Source of the DNA: Negativicutes bacterium
GTDB lineage: Bacteria > Bacillota_C > Negativicutes > Sporomusales_B > JARLHX01
Direction of reading: 5' to 3'
DNA length: 53,682 bases
Assembly (NCBI GenBank): GCA_031292015.1
Contig: JARLHY010000157.1
Coordinates: 1 to 53,682 of the forward strand
In this document: in pieces, positions 17,102-25,829 of the stretch
How the letters are laid out: each line of letters begins with the position of its first letter
How positions within the stretch are numbered: the stretch's first letter is position 1
Made by a program: the position numbers and the translations under genes
Notes under the pieces: generated by a model
The model's input: the letters and a program-made list of their open reading frames with translations, nothing else
Database searches by the model: none
Told to the model about the DNA's origin: nothing

Positions 17102-17911
17102 CTACAGAATTTGCAGCTCTTTTAAGATTATTTTCGTAATTTCCCTGGCCTTCAGGCCGCTCGCGCCATCTGGGGCCTGAATATTGGCGGCGAAGAAATA
17201 GCGGTTTCCCTCTTTCTCAACACAGCCGACAAACCATCCGAGAATCCATTTATCATCCTGGAACCCCGAACCCGTTTTCCCCGTGAACCGTATGCCATGA
17301 TCCTCCGACAAGGTGATATTCTTTTTTACGATCGCTATATTTTCAGGCGAAACCGGCAATTGTCCCGAGTATAATTTGTGCAATAGGTCTACCTGCTCCT
17401 GCGCTGAAATCTGTAGTGAAGACCGCAGCCAGAAGGTGGTCAACCCCCCCGAAATATCCCGGTTGCCGTAGTCAATCCGGTCAAGAAAGGCCTGCATTTG
17501 TTTGCTTCCAACCCGGGCGGCGACTTCCTGGAAATACCAGACAACCGAATCCCGTGTGGCAGAAGCCAGGGTTTGGTCATGATTCCAAGCTGGAAACATA
17601 GGATATTGTGTCCCGTTCCATTTGAATAGCGTATTTCCATCTTCTTTGTCCAGGACACCGGTTTCCAATCCGGCAAGTGAATTGTAAATCTTGAAGGTGG
17701 AGCATGGTGACATACGGGTCGTACTTTGCGACTCGTTGAAGACTGTATACTGGTCCTTAGCTTCATCGTATATTATAAATGTACCAGTGTCATAGCCTGC
17801 AAAATATTTCCCCAAGTCTTCTCTTACAATATAAGAGGAGGCACTCGCGTTGGTCGTACAGCCAATACTTAGGATGGCAATAGACAGCATAATGATGAAT
17901 AGCTGTTTCAC
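17102..17911 (-). CDS. Class D beta-lactamase (OXA-like), lipoprotein
   Basis: 269 residues. A serine beta-lactamase exported by a signal peptide ending in a lipobox (LSIGC, Cys18). All class D motifs are visible: active-site S71-T-F-K74, S122-V-V, Y148-G-N150, W161 region, and K212-T-G214. Length fits the family. The start is GTG 17911 with GGGAGGGG 5 bases before it. The gene is clearly lower in GC and richer in A-ending codons than its neighbours and is monocistronic with its own promoter and shared terminator, which suggests acquisition by transfer, though no mobile element flanks it. The alternative is a BlaR1-type sensor domain, but there is no membrane domain, so a free enzyme is favoured. 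Spectrum cannot be told. Confidence 0.93.
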   Translation of the reverse strand: MKQLFIIMLSIAILSIGCTTNASASSYIVREDLGKYFAGYDTGTFIIYDEAKDQYTVFNESQSTTRMSPCSTFKIYNSLAGLETGVLDKEDGNTLFKWNGTQYPMFPAWNHDQTLASATRDSVVWYFQEVAARVGSKQMQAFLDRIDYGNRDISGGLTTFWLRSSLQISAQEQVDLLHKLYSGQLPVSPENIAIVKKNITLSEDHGIRFTGKTGSGFQDDKWILGWFVGCVEKEGNRYFFAANIQAPDGASGLKAREITKIILKELQIL

Positions 17912-17939
17912 TTGATCCCCTCCCGCAGTTTATAAGTCT

Positions 17940-17968
17940 ATCTTACTGGGGAATATTGAGAAAAACAA
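17940..17968 (-). promoter_or_regulatory. Promoter of the beta-lactamase gene
   Basis: Minus strand TTGTTT (plus 17963-17968), 17 bases, TAAGAT (plus 17940-17945), about 30 bases before the start codon. No BlaI-type dyad is evident. Confidence 0.5.
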
Positions 17969-18136
17969 TAGCAGTTGTCTAGCGAAAAATAATTTCCGCG
18001 CAAGCGGGTTTCTCTGTCACAAAGTCTTTTCCAATTGTTAATAATCGCTTTGGCAGGGGTTGGCGGCGTCAGCGAGAAATATAATGTACAAAAGACGAGG
18101 CTGGGTTGGCTGCGAGCCGGTCGGGGGAGGGCGGGT

Positions 18137-18772
18137 ATGAACCGCGAAGAGGTCAAAAAAATACTCTTGGCGCAGGCTTGGGATGAGGTTGTCCGGCTGG
18201 CACTGGTTGATCGCAGCATCCTGCGGACCTTGTTTGGCCTCCTGTATGACGCCGATGACTATATCCACTGGCTGGCCATCGAAGCCATCGGCCGGGTGGG
18301 CGGGGCAACGGCGGCCAGCGATGAAGAAAAAACGCGGGAAATGGTCCGGCGCCTGCTGTGGAACCTAAACGATGAAAGCGGCGGGACTCCCTGGGGGTCG
18401 GTCGGGGCTATCGGCGCGATCGCCGCCAGTCGGCCCGACCTGTTCGGCCATTATCTGTCGCAGCTCTTTCCCTTTCACGAGGATGTGAGCTTCGCTGCGG
18501 AGCTGATCTGGGCGGTAGTCTTGGTCGGGCGGCATCGGCCGGAATTGGCCGAGGAGTATATTCCCTTTCTCTTTGCCGCCATGGGGCACGACCGGCCGGC
18601 CATCAGGGGTTATGCGGCATGGGCGGCCGGGGCGCTGGCCCTCAAGGAGGCCGGAGCGCCTTTGGCCTGCCTGCAAAGTGATCATACGCCTGTAGCCGTC
18701 TATCTGGGCCAGGGCATGTATGTCCACACCACCATCGCCGCGCTGGCGGCTGACAGCGCCGCCAAGCTTTAA
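18137..18772 (+). CDS. HEAT-repeat-like protein, DVU0298 type
   Basis: 211 residues, helical and soluble. It contains paired-helix repeats (DDYIHWLAIEAIGRVGG; VRRLLWNLNDESGG followed by a GAIGAIA helix; AIRGYAAWAAGALA) typical of PBS-lyase/HEAT scaffolds and of the DVU0298 group found in strict anaerobes. The role is unknown, probably protein binding. Start: ATG 18137 with GGGGGAGG 6 bases upstream; the open frame continues upstream but lacks a ribosome site. It stands alone, with a TATAAT-like box near 18080. Confidence 0.75.
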   Translation: MNREEVKKILLAQAWDEVVRLALVDRSILRTLFGLLYDADDYIHWLAIEAIGRVGGATAASDEEKTREMVRRLLWNLNDESGGTPWGSVGAIGAIAASRPDLFGHYLSQLFPFHEDVSFAAELIWAVVLVGRHRPELAEEYIPFLFAAMGHDRPAIRGYAAWAAGALALKEAGAPLACLQSDHTPVAVYLGQGMYVHTTIAALAADSAAKL

Positions 18773-18828
18773 CCGGCAGCTTGCGGATAAAGTATTCTGG
18801 TGCCTGGTCCGGCGGGGGATTGGCGGTT

Positions 18829-18857
18829 TTGCTTTTTTGCCCCGCTTGCCCTATAAT
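18829..18857 (+). promoter_or_regulatory. Promoter for the PHP-rapZ-yvcK-whiA operon
   Basis: TTGCTT (18829-18834), 17 bases, TATAAT (18852-18857), 26 bases before the PHP gene start. Confidence 0.6.
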
Positions 18858-18883
18858 TGGAATATACATAGGGGGGATTTTCC

Positions 18884-19618
18884 ATGCAGTTTGTTGCAGA
18901 CCTGCATATTCATACCGTTTCCAGCGGCCATGCTTATAGTACGGTGCTGGAGATTGCCAAGGTGGCCGCCGACCGGCGCATGTCCCTGATCGCCTTGACT
19001 GATCACGGCCCGTCGATGCCTGGTGCGCCTCATGCCTACCATTTCAGCAATCTGGTGGCTATTCCTGAGCGTATTTACGGGGTCCGGGTGCTCAGGGGAA
19101 TCGAAGCCAATGTCATCGACCGGCAGGGAACCCTCGACCTGGACGAAGCCCGGCTGGCAAAACTGGATATTGTTCTGGCCGGTTTGCACACCATCTGCGC
19201 TCCGTATGGGTCGATGACCGAAAATACCGAGATGATGGTCAACGCACTGAAAAACCCCTGGGTGGATGTGCTGGTCCATCCCGGCAATCCCGAATACCCT
19301 GTCGATGAGGCGGCCATTGTGCAAGCGGCGGCTGAATACGGGGTGGCGATTGAAATCAACAATAGCTCATTGACGGTTTCCCGGCAGGGGAGTTTGCCGC
19401 ACTGCGACAATATTGCCTGTCTGGCCAAAGCGCACGGTTGCAAGATTCTGGTCGGTTCCGACAGTCATTTCGCCTTGACGGTGGGTGACTTCGGCGCCGC
19501 CGCCGAACTGCTCGAAAAAAATGGTATCTTGCCGGAGCAGGTGCTCAATACTTCGGTAGACCTGGTTCTGGCCCATCTGGATCGGCGTCGGAACAGGCGA
19601 CAAGCAATAACGAGGTGA
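18884..19618 (+). CDS. PHP-domain phosphatase, YcdX type
   Basis: 244 residues. The polymerase-and-histidinol-phosphatase fold with a metal cluster: DLHIHT (6-11), TDHGPSMPG (about 46-54), the glutamate in RGIEANV, HTI, HPGNP and a C-terminal SDSHF. This set is that of YcdX-like phosphatases. The natural substrate is unknown. A GGGGGGA ribosome site precedes the ATG. It lies 4 bases before rapZ and is thus the first gene of that operon, a common place for it in related anaerobes. Confidence 0.9.
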   Translation: MQFVADLHIHTVSSGHAYSTVLEIAKVAADRRMSLIALTDHGPSMPGAPHAYHFSNLVAIPERIYGVRVLRGIEANVIDRQGTLDLDEARLAKLDIVLAGLHTICAPYGSMTENTEMMVNALKNPWVDVLVHPGNPEYPVDEAAIVQAAAEYGVAIEINNSSLTVSRQGSLPHCDNIACLAKAHGCKILVGSDSHFALTVGDFGAAAELLEKNGILPEQVLNTSVDLVLAHLDRRRNRRQAITR

Positions 19619-19622
19619 CAAG

Positions 19623-20504
19623 ATGGAGAATTTCCGGCTGGTAATCGTGACCGGTATGTCCGGAGCGGGCAAAACCCAGGTGGTCAGGGCGATGGAAGAC
19701 TTGGGTTATTTTTGTGTTGATAATCTGCCGCCGATGTTGATCCCTAAATTCGCCGAACTGTGTGCCCAGTCGGCAGGCAGGGTGAATAAGATCGCCCTGG
19801 TGGTGGATATTCGTGGCGGAGAGTTTTTCGATACCCTGATGCAGGTGCTGGGTGATCTGGAAACCCAGGGGTATTTTTATGAAATCCTGTTTCTTGAAGC
19901 GTCGGACGAAACGCTGATCCGCCGCTACAAGGAAACCCGCCGCCGCCACCCGATGGCTCCGTTTGGCCGGGTGAGCGAGGGAATCAGCCGCGAGCGGGAA
20001 CGGCTGGAATATATCCGCGGCCGGGCCACCCATATTATTGATACATCCGATATGGCGCCGCTGCAGCTCAAGGACAAGATCGTCAACCTCTTCTCCGGGT
20101 CGCGCAAGACCGAGCAGATGACGGTTACGGTAGTGTCCTTCGGGTTCAAATATGGTATTCCGCTGGACGCCGACATGGTTTTCGACGTGCGTTTTCTGCC
20201 CAATCCATTTTATGTGGAGTCACTGCGGCGGAAAAGCGGCCAGACGCCCGAGGTGGGCGAATATATCCGCCAATGGCCGATCACCCAGCAGTTTCTTGAA
20301 AAGCTGGGCGGGCTGATCGACTTCTTGGTGCCGAACTACGTCAAGGAGGGCAAAAGCCAGCTGGTCATCGCCATCGGCTGCACCGGCGGCATGCACCGCT
20401 CGGTATTTGTCGCCGACAGAATTTACGACGGGCTGCGGCAAAAGGGTTTCAAGGCCAATGTCGAGCACCGGGATATCAAACATAACTTGGTGGAATCTGA
20501 CTAA
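19623..20504 (+). CDS. rapZ: RNase adapter / nucleotide-binding protein RapZ (YvcJ)
   Basis: 293 residues. P-loop ATP/GTP-binding protein: Walker A GMSGAGKT (11-18), [19 protein letters not shown], and a C-terminal domain with [11 protein letters not shown]. In enterobacteria RapZ guides RNase E to GlmZ; in Firmicutes YvcJ binds nucleotides and affects competence, so the role here is less defined. It is followed by yvcK after 12 bases, and the rapZ-yvcK-whiA order is conserved across Firmicutes and Actinobacteria. Confidence 0.96.
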   Translation: MENFRLVIVTGMSGAGKTQVVRAMEDLGYFCVDNLPPMLIPKFAELCAQSAGRVNKIALVVDIRGGEFFDTLMQVLGDLETQGYFYEILFLEASDETLIRRYKETRRRHPMAPFGRVSEGISRERERLEYIRGRATHIIDTSDMAPLQLKDKIVNLFSGSRKTEQMTVTVVSFGFKYGIPLDADMVFDVRFLPNPFYVESLRRKSGQTPEVGEYIRQWPITQQFLEKLGGLIDFLVPNYVKEGKSQLVIAIGCTGGMHRSVFVADRIYDGLRQKGFKANVEHRDIKHNLVESD

Positions 20505-20516
20505 GGGGTGCAGTGA

Positions 20517-21875
20517 ATGCATTATCTAAAATGGCTCTACCCCGGAATGAAGTTAAAGCGCTGGCTGCTGTTATTTTCGCTGGGGGTTATTGCTGCCAGT
20601 CTTGGTTTGGCGATTGTTTTTAATTATAAATATGTTGGTGTGGTGGAGGAAAATATTTTTCGGGTGGTCTACCGGGCCACAGGCAAATATTATTATGCCG
20701 TCACCACAATTGTCGGCATTGCTTTTTTTGGTGTGGGTCTTTCGGTAATGACTCTGGCGACCCGCAAGATTATCCGTTCCGTGATCAGCGTCCTGGTGCC
20801 TGAGGGCCCGGATAAGCTGGTGGAGATCATTTTTCAAAAACGCAAGCTCAACCGCGGTCCGGCGGTAGTGGTCCTCGGCGGCGGCACAGGCCTTTCGGTG
20901 CTGCTCAGGGGGATTAAGAACGTGACAAGCAATATTACAGCCATTGTTACGGTGGCTGATGACGGCGGTTCCTCAGGGCGCATCCGCCAAGACCTGGGGA
21001 TGATTCCGCCTGGCGATTTGCGCAATTGTCTGGTGGCGCTGGCTGACACCGAGCCCTTGATGGAAAAACTGTTTCAGCATCGTTTCGGCGGCAAAGGAGA
21101 CCTGGCGGGCCACAGTTTCGGCAACCTTTTTATTGCCGCCATGACCGAGGTGCTGGGCGATGTCGAGTTGGCCCTGAAGGAGTCCAGTAAGGTACTGGCG
21201 GTGCGGGGCCAGGTGTTGCCATCTTCCACCCAGACCATCCGGCTGGTGGCAGAGATGACTGACGGCAGTGTGGTGGAAGGCGAATCGCAGATTCCCTTGG
21301 CTGGCAAGACCGTCCATCGCGTCGCCATCCGGCCTGCTGATGTATCTCCGGTCGGCAGCGCCCTCGAGGCCATTCGCGAGGCCGACGCCTGCATCCTGGG
21401 GCCCGGCAGTCTTTATACCAGTGTACTGCCCAATTTGCTCGTCCCGGGAATGGCTGACGCTCTGCGACAGACCCAGGCGGTAAAAATCTATATCTGCAAT
21501 GTCATGACCCAGCGGGGGGAAACTCACGGATATACGGCTTCCCAGCATGTCCAAGCCATCCTCGACCATGTTGGCCCGGGGATTATCGATTATGCCGTGG
21601 TCAATGTCCAGGAGGTGGCTCCCGAGCTCAGAGAAGTCTATGCCCGGCAGGATGCCTATCCGGTGGTCGCCGATGTCGAAGCGGTCGAAGCGCTGGGCGT
21701 CAAGGTGGTCAAAGCAAATCTGATCAGTGAGACCAATCTGGTGCGGCACGATTCTCTCCGGCTGTCGCGGACCATCATGAGTATGGTATATAAGCTGAAA
21801 GCCAGTTCAGAACGGATGAAACTGCTGGACTATTATCTGCTTGCCGAGCATATCAAGGAACCCAAAGAAGATTAG
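20517..21875 (+). CDS. yvcK: YvcK/GlmR family protein with N-terminal membrane anchor
   Basis: 452 residues. The C-terminal 330 residues form the CofD-like domain of YvcK (VVVLGGGTGLSVLLRG, VTVADDGGSSGRIR, PPGDLRNCL), needed for peptidoglycan precursor supply on gluconeogenic carbon and known to bind UDP-sugars. Unlike the B. subtilis protein of about 317 residues, this one has about 110 extra N-terminal residues with two membrane helices (about 17-38 and 58-80), so it should be membrane-bound. Anchored versions occur in related anaerobes. It sits between rapZ and whiA. Confidence 0.95.
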   Translation: MHYLKWLYPGMKLKRWLLLFSLGVIAASLGLAIVFNYKYVGVVEENIFRVVYRATGKYYYAVTTIVGIAFFGVGLSVMTLATRKIIRSVISVLVPEGPDKLVEIIFQKRKLNRGPAVVVLGGGTGLSVLLRGIKNVTSNITAIVTVADDGGSSGRIRQDLGMIPPGDLRNCLVALADTEPLMEKLFQHRFGGKGDLAGHSFGNLFIAAMTEVLGDVELALKESSKVLAVRGQVLPSSTQTIRLVAEMTDGSVVEGESQIPLAGKTVHRVAIRPADVSPVGSALEAIREADACILGPGSLYTSVLPNLLVPGMADALRQTQAVKIYICNVMTQRGETHGYTASQHVQAILDHVGPGIIDYAVVNVQEVAPELREVYARQDAYPVVADVEAVEALGVKVVKANLISETNLVRHDSLRLSRTIMSMVYKLKASSERMKLLDYYLLAEHIKEPKED

Positions 21876-21911
21876 CGGCCTTTAGAGCCTGAATAGCGGA
21901 GTGAACCAACA

Positions 21912-22844
21912 TTGTCTTTTTCAACTGATGTAAAAAATGAATTGGCCCGGGTGACGGGTGAACAGGGCTGCTGCCACATCGCCGAGCTGGCCGCCCTCAT
22001 GCGGATGGGCGGAACCATGCTGATTGGCGGCAACAATAATCTGGGCATCACCTTTACCACCGAAAATGCCGCAGTGGCCCGCAAGGTGTTGATGCTAGTC
22101 AAACGCGGCTTTGAGTTGAAGACCGAGGTAATGGTCACCCGCGGCCGCCGACTGAAAAAGGTCAACTCCTACATGATCCGGGTTGCGCCATCGCCGGTGG
22201 TCACCGAGGTTCTGTCGGTCCTGGGGATTATGCGCGGTGAAACCCTCAACGCCGGCCGGGATTCCGGGCTCCTGCGGCGGTCTTGTTGCCGCCGGGCTTA
22301 TCTCAGGGGGGCTTTTCTCGGCGGTGGCTCGGTGAGTAAACCGGAGGGTGAGTATCATATGGAGCTGGTGGCTGGCAACCAGGATTTTGCCAAAACGCTG
22401 GTTCGGCTGTTGAAGTCCTTTGGACTGACCGCCAAGATTACTGACCGTAAACAGGATTATGTCGTTTATATGAAGGATGGTGACGCCATCACCTCCTTCT
22501 TGCGGATTATCGGCGCCCATAACGCGCTGTTTGCCTTTGAAAATGTCCGGGTGGTCAAGGACATGCGCAATCAAGTCAATCGGCTGGTCAATTGCGAGAC
22601 CGCCAATTTGCAGAAGACAGTCGACGCAGCGGTACGGCAGGTAGAGAGAATCCATCTGATCGAGCGCCGGCTAGGGTTTGGCAAGCTGCCGCCCAGCCTG
22701 CGTGAGACCGCCGAGCTGAGACTCGCCAACCCTGAAGCGACCCTCCAGGAGCTTGTCGATCTGTCTGGCGGACGCCCCGGCAAATCGGGGATGAACCACC
22801 GCCTGCGTAAACTGGAGCAAATTGCCGCCCATTTAGAAGAATAA
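21912..22844 (+). CDS. whiA: DNA-binding protein WhiA
   Basis: 310 residues. WhiA joins a LAGLIDADG homing-endonuclease-like domain without nuclease function to a C-terminal helix-turn-helix. Seen: SFSTDVKNELARV at the start, CCRRAYLRGAFLGGGSVSKPEGEYHMEL in the middle, and the HTH area HRLRKLEQIA at the end. In Firmicutes it affects cell division and chromosome handling. The start is TTG 21912 with GCGGAG about 10 bases upstream; there is no better ATG. It is the last gene of the operon, with a terminator at 22899. Confidence 0.95.
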   Translation: MSFSTDVKNELARVTGEQGCCHIAELAALMRMGGTMLIGGNNNLGITFTTENAAVARKVLMLVKRGFELKTEVMVTRGRRLKKVNSYMIRVAPSPVVTEVLSVLGIMRGETLNAGRDSGLLRRSCCRRAYLRGAFLGGGSVSKPEGEYHMELVAGNQDFAKTLVRLLKSFGLTAKITDRKQDYVVYMKDGDAITSFLRIIGAHNALFAFENVRVVKDMRNQVNRLVNCETANLQKTVDAAVRQVERIHLIERRLGFGKLPPSLRETAELRLANPEATLQELVDLSGGRPGKSGMNHRLRKLEQIAAHLEE

Positions 22845-22898
22845 GAGTTCTGAAGGGAACTGTAAAGGAACGGTATTGATAGCAAGTAGCCAGTGATG

Positions 22899-22921
22899 GG
22901 ACGGTTCGCCGTCCTTTTTTC
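22899..22921 (+). terminator. Terminator after whiA
   Basis: GGACGG-TTCG-CCGTCC with a stable tetraloop, followed by TTTTTT. Confidence 0.9.
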
Positions 22922-22960
22922 GCTGCTAAATAGTAACAAGGCAACGGCAGTCTGGTTTAG

Positions 22961-22989
22961 TTTACATAATTATAGTGTGCTGTTATAAT
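22961..22989 (+). promoter_or_regulatory. Promoter of the secreted-protein gene
   Basis: TTTACA (22961-22966), 17 bases, TATAAT (22984-22989), 32 bases before the ATG at 23022. Confidence 0.7.
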
Positions 22990-23021
22990 GAGAGCAGAAT
23001 AACCGACAGGGGGGCGCGTCA

Positions 23022-24092
23022 ATGCAGAGGATAAAGTGGTTGGTTCTGACCGTGGCCCTGGTGCTGGGCATGGCCGGACAGGCTCTGGCCGGAGGGGCTG
23101 ACAGCGGACCAGGATCGCTGGATATACTTAAGCTGCCGGAATGGCAGGTGACGGCAGGCGCCTATGGCGGCAGGCTGCTGCTATCTGACAGCCCGGAGAT
23201 GGTGCCTGCGGACGGTATCATGTATCAGGACACGGTGGTCGGGGATGCGCGGCTCTTCTTTCATCATGTAAACGCCACCACCATCGACAAAAGAATCGTG
23301 GTGCTGCTTGAAAACAGCGGTTCAGAAGCCGCCGAGGTGACGGTATACCGCTCTGGTTTGGCAGGACCGGGGGCAGACTGGCTGGCGGTAGGCAAGGCGG
23401 CCCAAACGGCCTATCTGGCTGACAAGAACCTTTACTCGGTGACCGTACCGGCCAGGGGGACTGCGCAGTTGTCCCCGGAGCTGGCCAGCGCTGTGGTTCG
23501 TCCCAACATGCTGGTCAACGGGATTTTTGACTTTCAGACCAACCGCCCGGTGACCGTCAAAGTGATGATGCTGCCGGTCGGAGCGGACAGTGCCAAGTTC
23601 GCCCGGCAGGCGAAAGTGCTGCCAACTGACCAGTACCGGCTGCGCGGCACTTTTGCCGGCAAGGACCGGCTGCTCATTCCGGACAAAGTGTACGATCCGG
23701 CCGAGGATGGGGCGGTGGTGATTACCCTGGGGGACAATGTCGTCGACCGCTATCTGGAAGGCATCGATGCCACCGACGGCTCTAAAGTGTTGAACTACGG
23801 CAACTGGGGGGTTGTCTACCATGTCTTCCTGCCGTTTACAACCAGCGGGAAGGTTGCTTGTTATCTCAATCCCCGGGGCGGCACTTACGCCGGTGCTCTG
23901 GGCGTCAAATACCGCCATGCCGATCAAACTCCGGTAGCCACTCCGGCTGGCAGGCTCTTCTTTGGGGAGGGGGTGTCCAGCGACTTTGCCGCCATCGGAA
24001 AATTCGGCGGCAATGAATCACTCTGGCTGACTTTCAGCCCGCCGGGAGCCTCCAATCTGCCGGTGAAGCTGGTTATTATGCCTGGTGAGTAA
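23022..24092 (+). CDS. Secreted protein of unknown function
   Basis: 356 residues with a clean Sec signal peptide (basic start MQRIKW, hydrophobic core about 7-20, cleavage after ALA at about residue 23). The mature part is rich in beta-strands and lacks cysteine clusters or membrane segments. I do not recognise a named domain; the block QDTVVGDARLFFHHVNATT..KRIVVLLEN is like sequences found in long anaerobe proteins annotated as copper-amine-oxidase-like, which suggests a cell-surface beta-sandwich. There is no evidence of catalysis. It has its own promoter and ribosome site AGGGGGG. The SCIFF genes that follow have a separate promoter, so a functional link is not implied. Confidence 0.7.
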   Translation: MQRIKWLVLTVALVLGMAGQALAGGADSGPGSLDILKLPEWQVTAGAYGGRLLLSDSPEMVPADGIMYQDTVVGDARLFFHHVNATTIDKRIVVLLENSGSEAAEVTVYRSGLAGPGADWLAVGKAAQTAYLADKNLYSVTVPARGTAQLSPELASAVVRPNMLVNGIFDFQTNRPVTVKVMMLPVGADSAKFARQAKVLPTDQYRLRGTFAGKDRLLIPDKVYDPAEDGAVVITLGDNVVDRYLEGIDATDGSKVLNYGNWGVVYHVFLPFTTSGKVACYLNPRGGTYAGALGVKYRHADQTPVATPAGRLFFGEGVSSDFAAIGKFGGNESLWLTFSPPGASNLPVKLVIMPGE

Positions 24093-24121
24093 GGCGGGAA
24101 CGCATTTTTCGACGGCATCAG

Positions 24122-24150
24122 TTGTCCGCCATGCCAAACTGTGGTATCAT
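24122..24150 (+). promoter_or_regulatory. Promoter of the SCIFF precursor gene
   Basis: TTGTCC (24122-24127), 17 bases, TATCAT (24145-24150), 40 bases before the SCIFF ATG. Confidence 0.6.
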
Positions 24151-24189
24151 AAATGAGAAACAGCATATTTGCGCAAGGAGGGAACGAGA

Positions 24190-24330
24190 ATGGCGAAGCA
24201 TATTGCGACAATTAATAAAGCTACCCTGCAACAGACTTTAAAAACCGGTGGGTGTGGGGAATGCCAGACTTCCTGCCAGTCGGCCTGCAAAACGTCTTGC
24301 ACCGTCGGCAATCAGGTCTGCCAGAAGTAG
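24190..24330 (+). CDS. SCIFF peptide (six cysteines in forty-five residues), RiPP precursor
   Basis: 46 residues, too short for most gene finders. It starts MAKHIATINKATLQ and carries GGCGECQTSCQSACKTSC, with six cysteines at 22, 25, 29, 33, 37 and 44, which is exactly the SCIFF pattern. SCIFF peptides are ranthipeptide precursors whose cysteines are linked by thioether bonds by a radical-SAM maturase; that maturase is the next gene. An AAGGAGG ribosome site precedes the ATG. The peptide is near-universal in Clostridia and its biological role is not settled. A hairpin between the two genes would make precursor more abundant than enzyme. Confidence 0.96.
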   Translation: MAKHIATINKATLQQTLKTGGCGECQTSCQSACKTSCTVGNQVCQK

Positions 24331-24350
24331 ACCACATACCAAGTCCCCTC

Positions 24351-24378
24351 GCCCCAAGCGATGGGGCTTAATTTTTTA
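24351..24378 (+). terminator. Attenuator between SCIFF precursor and maturase
   Basis: GCCCCA (24351-24356) pairs with TGGGGC (24362-24367), followed by TTAATTTTTT. It lies 14 bases before the maturase start, so some transcription must read through. Confidence 0.8.
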
Positions 24379-24391
24379 AAAAGGGTGAATC

Positions 24392-25756
24392 ATGAATATA
24401 CATCGTTTTACGCAAAATGGACTGAACATCGTACTGGACGTAAACAGCGGTGCAGTACATGTCCTTGACCAGCCGGCCTATGACGTGCTGGGGATTTTCA
24501 CCGGCGACAATGACCAGGAGGTACTGGCCGTGTTGGCCGACGTATATAGTGAGCCGGTAGTAACCGAGATTTTGGCTGAGCTGCGTTTGCTGATGGCGGA
24601 AGGGGCGCTGTTTGCGCCGCCGATCGATACGCCGCCTGTTTTTGATGAGAAGCCGCACGTCAAGTCGCTCTGCCTGCATGTGGCGCACGATTGCAACCTC
24701 CGCTGCGGTTATTGTTTTGCCGGCACCGGCGATTTTGGCCACAGCCGGGGATTGATGCCGGTAGAGGTGGCCGAGCGGGCGGTGGACTTTGTCATCGCCA
24801 ATAGCGGGGCGCGCCGTCATTGTGAGATTGATTTTTTCGGCGGGGAACCGCTGCTCAATATGGATACCGTCCGTCACACTGTGGCCTATATCCGTCGCCG
24901 CGAAGCCGAAACAGGCAAAATCTTCAAGCTGACCCTGACCACCAATGCGGTGCTGCTTGATGAGGATGTTGTCGCTTATCTAAATGCGGAAAATATCAGC
25001 ATGGTGCTCAGCCTCGACGGGCGGCGCGAGGTACATGACCGGATTCGGCCGGGGGCCGACGGGTCAGGCAGCTATGACGAGGCCTATGCAGGGATTAAGC
25101 GGTTGGTGGATTCCCGCGGCGGGAAGAATTATTACCTGCGTGGTACCTTTACCGCCCTCAACTTGGACTTTGCCGCCGATGTGGCGGCGATGGCCGACCT
25201 CGGCTTTGACCAATTGTCGGTGGAGCCGGTGGTGACCAAGGATGCCGACTACGCGCTGAAGGAAGAGCATCTGCCGCTTCTCTTTGCCCAATACGATGAA
25301 TTGGCCCGGCATTATCTCGCCCGCCGGCAAGCCGGCCGGCCGTATGAGTTTTTCCACTTCAACCTCGATCTTGCCAAAGGGCCGTGTGTGGCCAAACGGC
25401 TGAGCGGCTGCGGCGCCGGACACGAGTATTTCGCCGTCACACCAGAGGGCGATCTTTACCCCTGCCATCAGTTTGTCGGCCGGGAGGACTATCGCCTGGG
25501 TGACGTTTTTAGCGGGGTGAAACGACCGGACGTGTCGAGCCACTTCCGCCAGACCCATGTGCTGGCCAAAGAGGCTTGTCACGATTGCTGGGCTCGGTTT
25601 TTCTGCAGCGGCGGCTGTCATGCCAACGCCGAACTCTTTCACGCCACCATCGAAAAACCGTATTCACTGGGCTGCGAGCTGCAAAAGAAGCGGCTGGAGT
25701 GCGCCCTGATGATTCAGGCGCAGCTGGCGCTGGGTGTCCGGGATGACTTGGCCTGA
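24392..25756 (+). CDS. SCIFF maturase, radical SAM/SPASM thioether-forming enzyme
   Basis: 454 residues. It has an N-terminal peptide-recognition region (about 1-85), then a radical SAM core with C101-N-L-R-C105-G-Y-C108 for the 4Fe-4S cluster and FFGGEPLLN (SAM-binding), and a SPASM-type C-terminus with many cysteines (PCHQF, CHDCWARFFCSGGCHANAE) for two auxiliary clusters. It matches the CteB-like enzymes that form thioether cross-links in SCIFF peptides. The ribosome site is AAGGGTG. It directly follows its substrate gene; no dedicated protease or exporter gene is adjacent. Confidence 0.95.
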   Translation: MNIHRFTQNGLNIVLDVNSGAVHVLDQPAYDVLGIFTGDNDQEVLAVLADVYSEPVVTEILAELRLLMAEGALFAPPIDTPPVFDEKPHVKSLCLHVAHDCNLRCGYCFAGTGDFGHSRGLMPVEVAERAVDFVIANSGARRHCEIDFFGGEPLLNMDTVRHTVAYIRRREAETGKIFKLTLTTNAVLLDEDVVAYLNAENISMVLSLDGRREVHDRIRPGADGSGSYDEAYAGIKRLVDSRGGKNYYLRGTFTALNLDFAADVAAMADLGFDQLSVEPVVTKDADYALKEEHLPLLFAQYDELARHYLARRQAGRPYEFFHFNLDLAKGPCVAKRLSGCGAGHEYFAVTPEGDLYPCHQFVGREDYRLGDVFSGVKRPDVSSHFRQTHVLAKEACHDCWARFFCSGGCHANAELFHATIEKPYSLGCELQKKRLECALMIQAQLALGVRDDLA

Positions 25757-25773
25757 GTGCCAGAATTTCTCTG

Positions 25774-25807
25774 TTGCATAGCCAATCAATTAGTGGTAAT
25801 CTCCACT
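25774..25807 (+). promoter_or_regulatory. Promoter and overlapping dyad before the hyp operon
   Basis: TTGCAT (25774-25779), 17 bases, TAATCT (25797-25802). The dyad AGTGG-N6-CCACT (25792-25807) has the -10 box as its spacer, which fits a repressor site. Regulator unknown. Confidence 0.45.
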
Positions 25808-25829
25808 TAAAACACGTTGGGAGCGGCCG

